From Betaproteobacteria bacterium (GTDB lineage: Bacteria > Pseudomonadota > Gammaproteobacteria > Burkholderiales > SG8-41), in assembly GCA_021300125.1 (NCBI GenBank), contig JAJTHX010000146.1, forward strand, positions 1 through 12,346: a stretch of 12,346 nt of DNA, read 5' to 3'. Below are positions 1 through 6,404 of the stretch, in pieces. Positions within the stretch are counted from its first letter, which is position 1. Every line of letters starts with the position of its first letter. Under the pieces are notes generated by a model. It did not search any database. It saw nothing but the letters and a program-made list of their open reading frames with translations, and was not told where the DNA came from. Position numbers and translations under genes: made by a program.

Positions 1-54
1 CTCACAGAGCACGAACGGGCCGTGACCCAGTACCAGCGCCGGGGGCGGCAGTGA
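1..54 (+). CDS. mltG: C-terminal tail of a probable endolytic murein transglycosylase (MltG), partial
   Basis: An open frame runs from the window edge to the TGA at 52-54 and encodes 17 residues ending [14 protein letters not shown]. Together with its place directly before tmk, this resembles the end of MltG (YceG), the inner-membrane lytic transglycosylase that cuts nascent peptidoglycan strands. Those proteins often finish with a similar 'EHN.AV..Y' segment. The stop overlaps the tmk GTG start by 4 bp (51-54), so the two are probably co-transcribed and translationally coupled. The domain fold and catalytic glutamate lie outside the window. The identity rests on a short tail plus gene order and is only moderately sure. 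Confidence 0.5.
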   Translation, partial: LTEHERAVTQYQRRGRQ

Positions 55-677
55 AGCGCGGCTTGTTCATCACGCTGGAGGGCATGGACGGCGCCGGCAA
101 GACCACCCATCTTGAATGGCTGCGCAACCGCCTCGCCGCGGCGGGTGTGGAGTTGACCGTCACCCGTGAGCCCGGCGGCACCCCCCTGGGCGAGCGTTTG
201 CGCGACCTGTTGCTGCATGCGGGTGAAAAGTCCCAGCCCGATACCGAAGCCCTGCTGATGTTTGCGGCCCGCAACGAACATATTGCCCGGGTCATCCTGC
301 CGGCGCTGGAAGCAGGGCGCTGGGTGCTCTGCGACCGCTTTACCGATGCCACCTATGCCTACCAGTCCGGTGGCAGCGGCATGCCCTGGGCGCGCATTGC
401 AGAGCTGGAGCGCTGGGTGCAGGGTGACCTGCAGCCCGATCTGACGCTCTATTTCGATATCGATCCTGACCTGGGGCGGGCGCGCAGCCTGGCTGCCCGG
501 GCGCCAGACCGATTTGAGCGGGAGCAAAGGGCTTTTTTCGAACGGGTGCGGGCTGCTTATTTGCGCAGGGCCGACGAACAGCCCGGTCGCATCCGGGTCA
601 TCGATGCATCCGGATGTGTGACCAATATTCAGAAAAAGCTTGAGGAAATCATCTCAAGTCATTGTAGATTCTGTTGA
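51..677 (+). CDS. tmk: Thymidylate kinase (dTMP kinase)
   Basis: This 208-residue cytoplasmic enzyme phosphorylates dTMP to dTDP with ATP, a required step in dTTP supply. The P-loop is GMDGAGKTT (residues 11-19). [11 protein letters not shown] (38-48) is the dTMP-contacting segment. CDRF (94-97) followed by the TYAYQSGG stretch (101-108) is the family's DR[YF] signature. The Arg-rich LID lies around residues 142-165 ([14 protein letters not shown]). Length matches the usual 205-215 residues. The start is GTG at 51, inside the mltG stop, and gives the normal N-terminus just before the FITLEG strand. The last ~16 codons are noticeably A+T-rich (ending SSHCRFC), unlike the rest of the gene, so the extreme C-terminus may be variable. 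holB follows after an AT-rich gap of about 55 bp. Confidence 0.97.
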   Translation: MKRGLFITLEGMDGAGKTTHLEWLRNRLAAAGVELTVTREPGGTPLGERLRDLLLHAGEKSQPDTEALLMFAARNEHIARVILPALEAGRWVLCDRFTDATYAYQSGGSGMPWARIAELERWVQGDLQPDLTLYFDIDPDLGRARSLAARAPDRFEREQRAFFERVRAAYLRRADEQPGRIRVIDASGCVTNIQKKLEEIISSHCRFC

Positions 678-731
678 ATTAATCTTTTCTACTGTAATGC
701 TGTATCAAAATAACTTAACTTATTGATTTCA
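678..731 (+). promoter_or_regulatory. AT-rich tmk-holB spacer, possible weak promoter
   Basis: This 54-bp stretch is strongly A+T-rich between two GC-rich genes that are tightly packed in many relatives. A TTGAAT at 674-679, overlapping the tmk stop, and TAATGC at 695-700 could serve as -35/-10 boxes, but the spacing is only 15 bp and both are imperfect. No hairpin followed by a T tract and no GGAG-like ribosome site before holB is visible. It may carry a secondary promoter or simply be spacer. Confidence 0.2.
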
Positions 732-1748
732 ATGATTAAGTGGCTGGAAAAACCCCTGCAGGAGTTGCTTCAGGCCCGTGACCGTCTGCCGCATGCCCTG
801 CTGCTGCGCGGACCCAGGGGTATCGGCAAGCAGGCCCTGGCGGAAGCGCTGGTGGCAGGGCTGCTCTGTGAACGACCGGGTCCAGATCACCAGGCCTGCG
901 GACGATGCCCGGCCTGTGTCTGGCTGGCCGGCGGCAACCATCCGGATTACCGTCTGCTGCAGCCAGAAACCGGGGCGGTCGCCGGCGAGGAAGGCGAGCA
1001 GGGCGGCAAGGCGAAGGAGGGCAAAGCCAGCGCCTGGATCACCGTAGAGCAGGTCCGGGATCTGCACGATTTCATCCAGGTTGCCAGCCATCGTGGCGGT
1101 CGCAAGGTGATCGTGGTCAGCCCGGCTGAAAGCCTCAATCTTGCCGCAGCAAACGCCCTGCTGAAAAACCTCGAAGAACCACCGCCCCAGACGCATTTCA
1201 TTCTGGTCAGCCATCGTCCGCAGCGGCTGTTGCAGACCATCCTCAGCCGCTGCCGCCAGCTGCCGCTGTCCAGACCCGGCCGGCCGGATGCGCTGTCCTG
1301 GCTGGCGGCGCAGGGCGTGGAGCAACCCGAAGTTGCACTGGCACAGGCGTCGGGTGCGCCGCTGCTGGCCCAGGCGCTCGCCGCCGGTGACGAACTGGCC
1401 GGCCGCCGGGAATGCCTGCGCCTGCTCGCGGACAGTGGTTTTGATCCGATCCAGACAGCCGAGTTGATGTCTGATCTGGGCATCGAGCGTTTTGCGGGCT
1501 GGCTGCTGCGCTGGACCAGCGACCTGGTTGAGCAACGCCTGCTGGGACGGATCCGTTTCAACCCGGACTTCGCGCAGGAAATTGCGGTGCTGGCGCGGCA
1601 TATCGATCCGCTCTCCGCACTGCGCCTACAGCGCAGGCTGGTGCTGGAGCAGCGGCATGTGCAGCACCCGCTCAATGCCCGGCTGTACATGGAAAGCCTG
1701 CTGCTCGCCTACCAGGCCCTGGTCAACCCGGTGCGCCGCGCGGCCTGA
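732..1748 (+). CDS. holB: DNA polymerase III subunit delta-prime (clamp-loader HolB)
   Basis: This 338-residue AAA+ family subunit sits in the clamp loader that opens and loads the beta sliding clamp. The P-loop-like GPRGIGKQ (27-34) has Gln where active ATPases have Thr/Ser, in line with delta-prime being a non-hydrolysing stator. A zinc module is formed by C46, C56, C59 and C62. LKNLEEPP (144-151) and the SRC motif (172-174), which supplies the trans-acting arginine in the clamp loader, are intact. Residues 81-100 are a Gly/Glu/Lys-rich low-complexity insert just after the HPDY segment (70-73), which I take to be a surface loop. I chose the ATG at 732. A TTG at 723 would add three residues, and neither has a good Shine-Dalgarno site. 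The TatD gene starts 4 bp downstream. Confidence 0.95.
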   Translation: MIKWLEKPLQELLQARDRLPHALLLRGPRGIGKQALAEALVAGLLCERPGPDHQACGRCPACVWLAGGNHPDYRLLQPETGAVAGEEGEQGGKAKEGKASAWITVEQVRDLHDFIQVASHRGGRKVIVVSPAESLNLAAANALLKNLEEPPPQTHFILVSHRPQRLLQTILSRCRQLPLSRPGRPDALSWLAAQGVEQPEVALAQASGAPLLAQALAAGDELAGRRECLRLLADSGFDPIQTAELMSDLGIERFAGWLLRWTSDLVEQRLLGRIRFNPDFAQEIAVLARHIDPLSALRLQRRLVLEQRHVQHPLNARLYMESLLLAYQALVNPVRRAA

Positions 1749-1752
1749 ACCG

Positions 1753-2526
1753 ATGTTTGTCGATTCGCACTGCCATCTTGATTTTCCCGAGCTGGCCGGC
1801 CGTTTGCCGGAGATCCTGTCCAGGATGCGGGACAACGGGGTCAAGGCCGCGCTCTGTGTCAGTGTCACCCTGGAGGATTTCCCGCGTGTGCTGGCATTGG
1901 CTGAGGCCCACGACCATCTCTACGCCTCGGTGGGCGTGCACCCTGACTATCCTGATCTTGAGGAACCGACGGTCAGCCAGCTGGTGGCTCTGGCGCAGCA
2001 TCCCAAAATCATCGCCATCGGTGAAACCGGACTGGACTACTACCGGCTCACCGGCGACCTCGAATGGCAGAGACAGCGCTTCCGCACCCATATCCGTGCC
2101 GCGCGCAAGACCGGCAAGCCGCTGATCATCCACACCCGCTCGGCCGCCGAGGATACGTTGCGGCTGATGCGCGAGGAGGGCGCAGAGCAGGCGGGCGGCG
2201 TGATGCACTGCTTCACCGAAAGCCAGGCCGTGGCCGATGCAGCGCTGGAACTGGGGTTCTACATTTCCTTTTCCGGCATCGTGACCTTCAAGAGCGCCCG
2301 GGAACTCAAGGCCGTGGCCTGCCAGGTGCCCCTGGAGCGCATGCTGATCGAGACCGATTCACCCTATCTGGCGCCGGTTCCCCACCGGGGCAAGACCAAT
2401 GAGCCCGGGCTGGTGCGCCATGTTGGCGAGGAAATTGCCCGCTTGCGCGGTATTCCACTGCAGGATGTCGCTCAGGCCACCACCGCCAACTTCAATAAAT
2501 TATTCAAAATAAACAAACAGTTATGA
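1753..2526 (+). CDS. ycfH: TatD-family metal-dependent hydrolase (YcfH-like)
   Basis: This is a 257-residue TIM-barrel amidohydrolase-type protein. All metal ligands expected of TatD proteins are visible: HCH at 6-8, H63 (GVHP), E91 in GETGLDYY, H127 (IIHTR), H152 (MHCFTES) and D202 in ETDSPYL, followed by HRGKTNEP (211-218). TatD proteins act as Mg/Mn-dependent 3'-5' exonucleases or deoxyribonucleases. The tmk-holB-TatD order is that of E. coli ycfH, whose precise substrate is not settled. Length is normal (about 255-265). The ATG at 1753 gives the canonical MFVDSHCHLD start 4 bp after the holB stop, suggesting translational coupling. The last codons are A+T-rich (FNKLFKINKQL), and the stop overlaps the next start as ATGA. 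Confidence 0.95.
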   Translation: MFVDSHCHLDFPELAGRLPEILSRMRDNGVKAALCVSVTLEDFPRVLALAEAHDHLYASVGVHPDYPDLEEPTVSQLVALAQHPKIIAIGETGLDYYRLTGDLEWQRQRFRTHIRAARKTGKPLIIHTRSAAEDTLRLMREEGAEQAGGVMHCFTESQAVADAALELGFYISFSGIVTFKSARELKAVACQVPLERMLIETDSPYLAPVPHRGKTNEPGLVRHVGEEIARLRGIPLQDVAQATTANFNKLFKINKQL

Positions 2527-3170
2527 GAATCTTTCGATTCGCTTCCGGGTTATCGCTGATGCTGCTGGCCATACTGGCGCCAGTGCCGGTCCATGCCAGC
2601 GCCTACGACGACATGCAGGTGGCCATACGCAACGGCAACGAGACCGCTGTCTTGGATCTGCTGCGGCGTGGCATGGATGTGGATACCGTCAACCCTCAGG
2701 GTGAAACCCTGCTGATGATGGCGGCCCGCGAGGGCAAACCCGCCGTGGTCCGGGCCCTGTTGGCCGGGATGGCGCGGCTGCAGGCGCGCAGCCCGATTGG
2801 CGAGAGTGCCTTGATGCTGGCGGCCATCCATGGCCATGCCGAGGTGGTGCGGATGCTGCTGGATGCCGGAGCCCCGGTGAATCAGCCGGGTTGGACAGCC
2901 TTGATCTATGCGGCGACCCGGAATCGCGTGGATATCGCGCGCCTGCTGATTGCCCGGGGTGCAGCGGTGAATGCGGCAGCGGACAACGGCATTACGGCCC
3001 TGATGATGGCTGCCCGCGAAGGCCACCTGCAAATGACCTTGCTGCTGCTGGAATACGGTGCCGACCCGACAGTTGTGAACGCTGCGGGCCATTCCGCGCT
3101 GAGCCTGGCTGTTGACCGGCAACATGACGAAGTTGAGAAGTTACTTCGTAGAATTGGTATAACTCGCTGA
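2523..3170 (+). CDS. Exported ankyrin-repeat protein
   Basis: This 215-residue protein has an N-terminal signal peptide: a basic start (MRIFR), a hydrophobic core at about 8-20 and a likely signal peptidase I cut after VHA (near residues 25-27). The remainder is about six ankyrin units at roughly 28-58, 59-91, 92-121, 122-154, 155-187 and 188-212, with recurrent TAL..AA..G cores such as ETLLMMAAREG, ESALMLAAIHG and ITALMMAAREG. No catalytic domain is present, so it is probably a periplasmic protein-binding scaffold; the partner is unknown. Its ATG overlaps the TatD stop (ATGA, 2523-2526), so translation is very likely coupled. From memory, ankyrin proteins follow tatD in several betaproteobacteria. 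The gene ends this + strand cluster. Confidence 0.85.
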   Translation: MRIFRFASGLSLMLLAILAPVPVHASAYDDMQVAIRNGNETAVLDLLRRGMDVDTVNPQGETLLMMAAREGKPAVVRALLAGMARLQARSPIGESALMLAAIHGHAEVVRMLLDAGAPVNQPGWTALIYAATRNRVDIARLLIARGAAVNAAADNGITALMMAAREGHLQMTLLLLEYGADPTVVNAAGHSALSLAVDRQHDEVEKLLRRIGITR

Positions 3171-3432
3171 ATCTGAAACGAAAATGACATTTTTTGTGTG
3201 CCGCTTGTATGAGCATTAATCGCATAATGTGTATTATGTAAAATAATGAGCGGGGTGTTGAACCAGTAGCCTCTTAGATCCCACCACAGCCGAACTCGCC
3301 CAACAACGCCCGCCCCGGCCTGACGCTGGATAGAACCGCCGGGAATCGGGGCTGCGCCGCCAGCGACAGGCTTGGCGGCCCGCGATGAGTGCGGAACGGC
3401 ATGAGAGGCGCCTGAATCATGGCTCAGCCGGG
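3171..3432. other. Convergent intergenic region, AT-rich then GC-rich
   Basis: This 262-bp gap lies between the ends of the ankyrin gene (+) and trpS (-). Positions ~3171-3247 are A+T-rich and contain a palindrome (3223-3238) but no good hairpin-plus-T-tract terminator. From about 3248 the sequence turns sharply GC-rich. That part holds an imperfect hairpin (3356-3379: a 7-bp outer stem, then a one-base bulge and two more pairs), and a 48-codon open frame on the - strand (3274-3420) with no ribosome site. I recognise no gene, RNA or mobile-element end here. It could be a decayed gene or a dispersed intergenic repeat. Confidence 0.4.
3223..3238. repeat. Perfect AT-rich inverted repeat
   Basis: CATAAT at 3223-3228 and ATTATG at 3233-3238 are exact reverse complements around a GTGT loop. 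Both arms look like -10 boxes, and TTGTAT lies upstream at 3205-3210, but the spacing (12 or 21 bp) fits no standard promoter. The stem is too A+T-rich to be a terminator on its own. Confidence 0.35.
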
Positions 3433-4638
3433 TCAGAGTGAATAATCCAGACCCATGACCTCGCGAACGTCGCGCAGGGTTTCCTGCGCAAGTTTGCGGG
3501 CCTTTTCGCAGCCGTCGGCAATAATGTTGCGGACCAGGGTCGGGTCATCCAGGAAGCGTTCGGCACGCTCACGCATCGGTTTCTGTTCGGCGACGATGGC
3601 GTCAATCACCGGTTGCTTGCACTCCAGGCAGCCGATGCCGGCACTGCGGCAACCCTGCTGCACCCACTGCTTTTTGGCCTCGTCCGAATACACCAGATGC
3701 AGTTGCCAGACTGGGCATTTCTCAGGATCCCCGGGATCGGTGCGCTTGATGCGCGCCGGGTCGGTGGGCATGGTGTTGACCTTTTTCGCCACGTTGTCCG
3801 GGGTTTCGCGCAGGGCGATGGTGTTGTTGTAGGACTTGGACATTTTCTGGCCGTCGAGTCCGGGCATTTTGGCGGCCTCGGTCAGCAGGGCCTGGGGTTC
3901 GGTCAGGATGACCTTGCCGCCACCTTCGATGTAGCCGAACAGCCGTTCGCGGTCACCCAAGGGCAGGTTCTGCGTCTCCTCGAGCAGCGCCCTCGCCGCT
4001 TCCAGGGCTTCGTCATCCCCCTGCTCCAGATAATCCGTGCGCAGCTTGCGATAGAGCTTGCCGCGGCGGGCGCCCAGTTTCTTGATGGCGGCTTCGGCTT
4101 TTTCCTCAAAACCGGGTTCGCGGCCAAAGACATGGTTGAAACGACGCGCAATTTCGCGTGTGATCTCGACATGCGGCACCTGGTCTTCGCCCACCGGCAC
4201 CAGGTTGGCACGGTAGATCAGGATGTCCGCGCTCTGCAGCAGCGGATAGCCGAGAAAGCCGTAGGTCGCGAGGTCTTTCTCGGCGAGTTTTTCCTGCTGG
4301 TCCTTGTAGGTCGGCACGCGCTCAAGCCAGGACAGTGGCGTGATCATCGACAACAACAGGTGCAGTTCGGCATGCTCCGGCACCTTGGACTGGATGAACA
4401 GCGTGGCCTGGGCCGGATCGACGCCCGCAGCGAGCCAGTCCACTACCATGTCCCAGGCATGATTTTCGATGGTCTGGGGATCATCGTAATGCGTGGTCAG
4501 GGCATGCCAGTCGGCTACGAAGAACAGGCACTGGTGCTCGTGCTGAAGCTTGATCCAGTTTTTCAGCACGCCGTGGTAGTGGCCGAAATGCAGGGCGCCG
4601 GTCGGGCGCATGCCGGAAAGAACGCGGTTTTCAAACAT
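3433..4638 (-). CDS. trpS: Tryptophanyl-tRNA synthetase, long form with Cys4 motif
   Basis: This class I synthetase charges tRNA-Trp in the cytoplasm. The HIGH-like box is LHFGH (16-20, inside GALHFGHYHG) and KMSKS is at 265-269. The substrate region includes GYPLLQSADIL (130-140) and VGEDQ (149-153). At 401 residues it is about 65 longer than the common ~335-residue form. The extra sequence lies around 181-246, a charged helical stretch between the Rossmann core and the KMSKS loop. Cysteines C308, C330, C337 and C340 form C-x21-C-x6-C-x2-C, one residue off the C-x22-C-x6-C-x2-C [4Fe-4S] motif known from Thermotoga maritima TrpRS. The ATG at 4638 gives the normal start (MFENRVLSGMRPTG). It lies downstream of YciO and PHP on the same strand, an arrangement known from other proteobacteria. 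Confidence 0.97.
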   Translation of the reverse strand: MFENRVLSGMRPTGALHFGHYHGVLKNWIKLQHEHQCLFFVADWHALTTHYDDPQTIENHAWDMVVDWLAAGVDPAQATLFIQSKVPEHAELHLLLSMITPLSWLERVPTYKDQQEKLAEKDLATYGFLGYPLLQSADILIYRANLVPVGEDQVPHVEITREIARRFNHVFGREPGFEEKAEAAIKKLGARRGKLYRKLRTDYLEQGDDEALEAARALLEETQNLPLGDRERLFGYIEGGGKVILTEPQALLTEAAKMPGLDGQKMSKSYNNTIALRETPDNVAKKVNTMPTDPARIKRTDPGDPEKCPVWQLHLVYSDEAKKQWVQQGCRSAGIGCLECKQPVIDAIVAEQKPMRERAERFLDDPTLVRNIIADGCEKARKLAQETLRDVREVMGLDYSL

Positions 4639-4678
4639 AAGTGGGGATTGGGCCGGAAATACGACGGTGCGGTTAATA

Positions 4679-4687
4679 ATTTTATCA
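4679..4687 (-). promoter_or_regulatory. Candidate extended -10 promoter for trpS
   Basis: Read on the - strand, the trpS leader contains TGATAAAAT (4687 down to 4679), an extended -10 (TGn plus TAAAAT) about 40 bp before the ATG at 4638 in an A+T-rich patch. The -35 position has only a weak match. A second possibility slightly upstream is CTGACA with AAGTAA 17 bp later. Either would let trpS be transcribed apart from YciO across the 121-bp gap. Confidence 0.3.
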
Positions 4688-4759
4688 ATTAAAACAACAG
4701 GTTAATGCATTACTTGCACAGTAAGTTGCCTTTGTCAGCACGCGATTCTAGCCCATGCG

Positions 4760-5383
4760 TCATAGACCTAGCGGCGCCAGGGGACCCTTGCCTGCCCGGG
4801 TCACCAGTGGCTCAGGGCCGGTGAGATCTATCACGGTCGAGGGATCCATGCCGCAGGAACCGCCATCCAGCACCAGATCGACCCGATGCTCCAGACGTTC
4901 GCGGATGAGCGAAGCATCGGTTTCGGGTAATTCATCGCCGGGAAGCAGCAGCGTGGAGGACAGCAGGGGCTCTCCCAGCTCTGCGAGCAGCGCGTCCACC
5001 ACCGGATGGTCCGGGATGCGCAGTCCGATGGTACGGCGCTTCGGGTGCTGCAGACGTTTCGGCAGCTCGCGTGTGGCTTCGAGAATGAAGACGTAGCTGC
5101 CCGGTGTTGCCGTCTTGAGCAGGCGGAACTGGCGGTTGTCGACACGGGCGTAGGTTGCCAGCTCGGACAGGTCGCGGCAGACCAGCGTCAGGTGGTGGCG
5201 TTCGCCCACGCCGCGGATGGCACGGATGCGTTCCATCGCAGCCTTGTCGCCGATGTGGCAGCCCAGGGCATAGCAGGAGTCTGTGGGGTACACAATCACC
5301 CCGCCCCCACGGACGATTTCCGCGGCGCGCTTGATCAGGCGCGGCTGCGGATTTTCCGGATGAACTGCGAAATACTGCGACAT
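4760..5383 (-). CDS. yciO: YciO-family protein (YrdC/Sua5-like fold)
   Basis: This 207-residue YrdC-domain protein has the length of E. coli YciO (about 206). Visible features are VIVYPTDSCYALGC (29-42), the KRRTIGLRIPDHP segment (115-127) and SSTLLLPG (142-149), where true TsaC/Sua5 proteins usually carry an STSAN-type loop. TsaC makes threonylcarbamoyl-AMP for the t6A tRNA modification. YciO proteins share the fold and bind nucleotide and RNA but are not regarded as full replacements for TsaC, so I do not call it a t6A synthase. It begins at the ATG at 5383, 33 bp after the PHP gene, with no strong Shine-Dalgarno site, and is followed by trpS. The PHP-YciO pair is conserved in many proteobacteria, suggesting a joint role in RNA or nucleotide metabolism. 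Confidence 0.9.
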   Translation of the reverse strand: MSQYFAVHPENPQPRLIKRAAEIVRGGGVIVYPTDSCYALGCHIGDKAAMERIRAIRGVGERHHLTLVCRDLSELATYARVDNRQFRLLKTATPGSYVFILEATRELPKRLQHPKRRTIGLRIPDHPVVDALLAELGEPLLSSTLLLPGDELPETDASLIRERLEHRVDLVLDGGSCGMDPSTVIDLTGPEPLVTRAGKGPLAPLGL

Positions 5384-5416
5384 CTCGGGGTGGCGCGGCT
5401 CTTTCTGCGGGTGGAT

Positions 5417-6244
5417 TCAGAACTGCGACCATACCGGTTCGCAACCGGCCGGCAGAGCGGGCACGTTGCCCAGGTCGCGATAGCCCTCGCCGGGTCCGTG
5501 AAAATCCGAGCCGGCTGAAGCGAGCAAGCCGAAACGCCGGGCATGACGCGCCCAGGTCACATATTCGTCGGGGGCATGGGACCCGGTGACGACCTCGACG
5601 GAGCGACCGCCCCGCTCAACGAATTCGCCGAGCAGGCGATCGCATTGCGCAGTGCCCAGATCATAGCGGCCGGGGTGGGCAATCACCGCAAGCCCGCCGG
5701 CGCCATGGATCCATTCGATTACCTGTGCCAAGCTCGGCCATTGGTGCGGCACGTAACCGGGTTTGCCGGGGGTCAGGAACTTGCGGAAAACGGCATTGGT
5801 GTCGGAGGCATGGCCGGCATCGACAAGATGACGCGCGAAATGGGCACGGCTGACCAGTTCGGGATTCTTGGCGTGGCGGCGCGCACCCTCCAGCGCTCCC
5901 TGGATGCCGCAGTTTGCGAGGCTTTGTGCGATGCGCTGAGCACGTGATTCGCGCCCTGCACGCACCTCTGCCAGGCCGCGGGCCAGTGCTTCATGCTGCG
6001 GATCCACTGCCAGGCCGACGATATGCAGCGTGATTTCTTCCCACAACACTGAGATTTCCACCCCGTCAATCAGACGCAGGCCCCATCGCCCGGCTGCCTC
6101 GCGGGCGGCGGTCAGTCCCTTGAGTTCGTCGTGATCGGTCAGCGCAAGCACATCAACGCCGCGCAGCACCGCCCGTTCGACCAGATCGGCCGGACTGAGC
6201 ATGCCGTCGGAACAGGTGGAATGGCAGTGCAAATCGTGGCGCAT
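5417..6244 (-). CDS. PHP-domain phosphoesterase (RNase AM / YciV-like)
   Basis: This 275-residue protein is a PHP-superfamily hydrolase with three divalent metal sites. Ligand motifs are HCHS with D13 (residues 6-13), TDHDE (36-40), E63 (GVEIS), H74, H135, H190 (VIAHPG) and SDFH (246-249). The E. coli relative YciV is RNase AM, a 5'-3' exoribonuclease that trims 5' ends of rRNAs. Related PHP proteins dephosphorylate 3',5'-bisphosphonucleotides, and either activity is possible here. I chose the ATG at 6244 because it places DLHCHS right after the start as in the family. The ATG at 6274 would add ten residues, and a GTG at 6325 is unlikely. Neither ATG has a clear ribosome site. It heads a - strand cluster with YciO and trpS and is divergent from the membrane gene at 6405. 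Confidence 0.92.
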   Translation of the reverse strand: MRHDLHCHSTCSDGMLSPADLVERAVLRGVDVLALTDHDELKGLTAAREAAGRWGLRLIDGVEISVLWEEITLHIVGLAVDPQHEALARGLAEVRAGRESRAQRIAQSLANCGIQGALEGARRHAKNPELVSRAHFARHLVDAGHASDTNAVFRKFLTPGKPGYVPHQWPSLAQVIEWIHGAGGLAVIAHPGRYDLGTAQCDRLLGEFVERGGRSVEVVTGSHAPDEYVTWARHARRFGLLASAGSDFHGPGEGYRDLGNVPALPAGCEPVWSQF

Positions 6245-6331
6245 GAAAATACGATAAAAATCAGGATCTTGCATTCGAACCGGGCGGCATCTTAACAGAC
6301 GGGGCAAACTGGCGCCTCCAGCCACACCCGA

Positions 6332-6350
6332 CCGGGCAAAAAGTGCCCGG
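6332..6350. repeat. Perfect 7-bp hairpin in divergent promoter region
   Basis: CCGGGCA (6332-6338) and TGCCCGG (6344-6350) pair exactly around an AAAAG loop. A third related block, TGCCCCGGG, follows at 6361-6369. There is no T tract on either side, and the site lies between two divergent genes, so an operator or leader structure is likelier than a terminator. A TATACT at 6371-6376 just to the right could be the -10 of the membrane gene, though I see no good -35. Confidence 0.35.
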
Positions 6351-6404
6351 GTAAGAGGCTTGCCCCGGGATATACTGCCGCTGATTTTTCACGGGCGGCG
6401 ATGC

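Noticed and set aside
729..1601. Long - strand open frame opposite holB
   Set aside because: Antisense shadow of a gene with intact HolB motifs; the protein is Gln/Arg/Gly-rich without recognisable structure.
3356..3379. Hairpin considered as the terminator of trpS or the ankyrin gene
   Set aside because: The stem has a bulge and no T tract follows on either strand, so I do not call it an intrinsic terminator.
3613..4692. Long + strand open frame (359 codons) opposite trpS
   Set aside because: It lies fully antisense to a clear TrpRS with all motifs; the translation has no domain pattern and arises from GC-rich codon bias.
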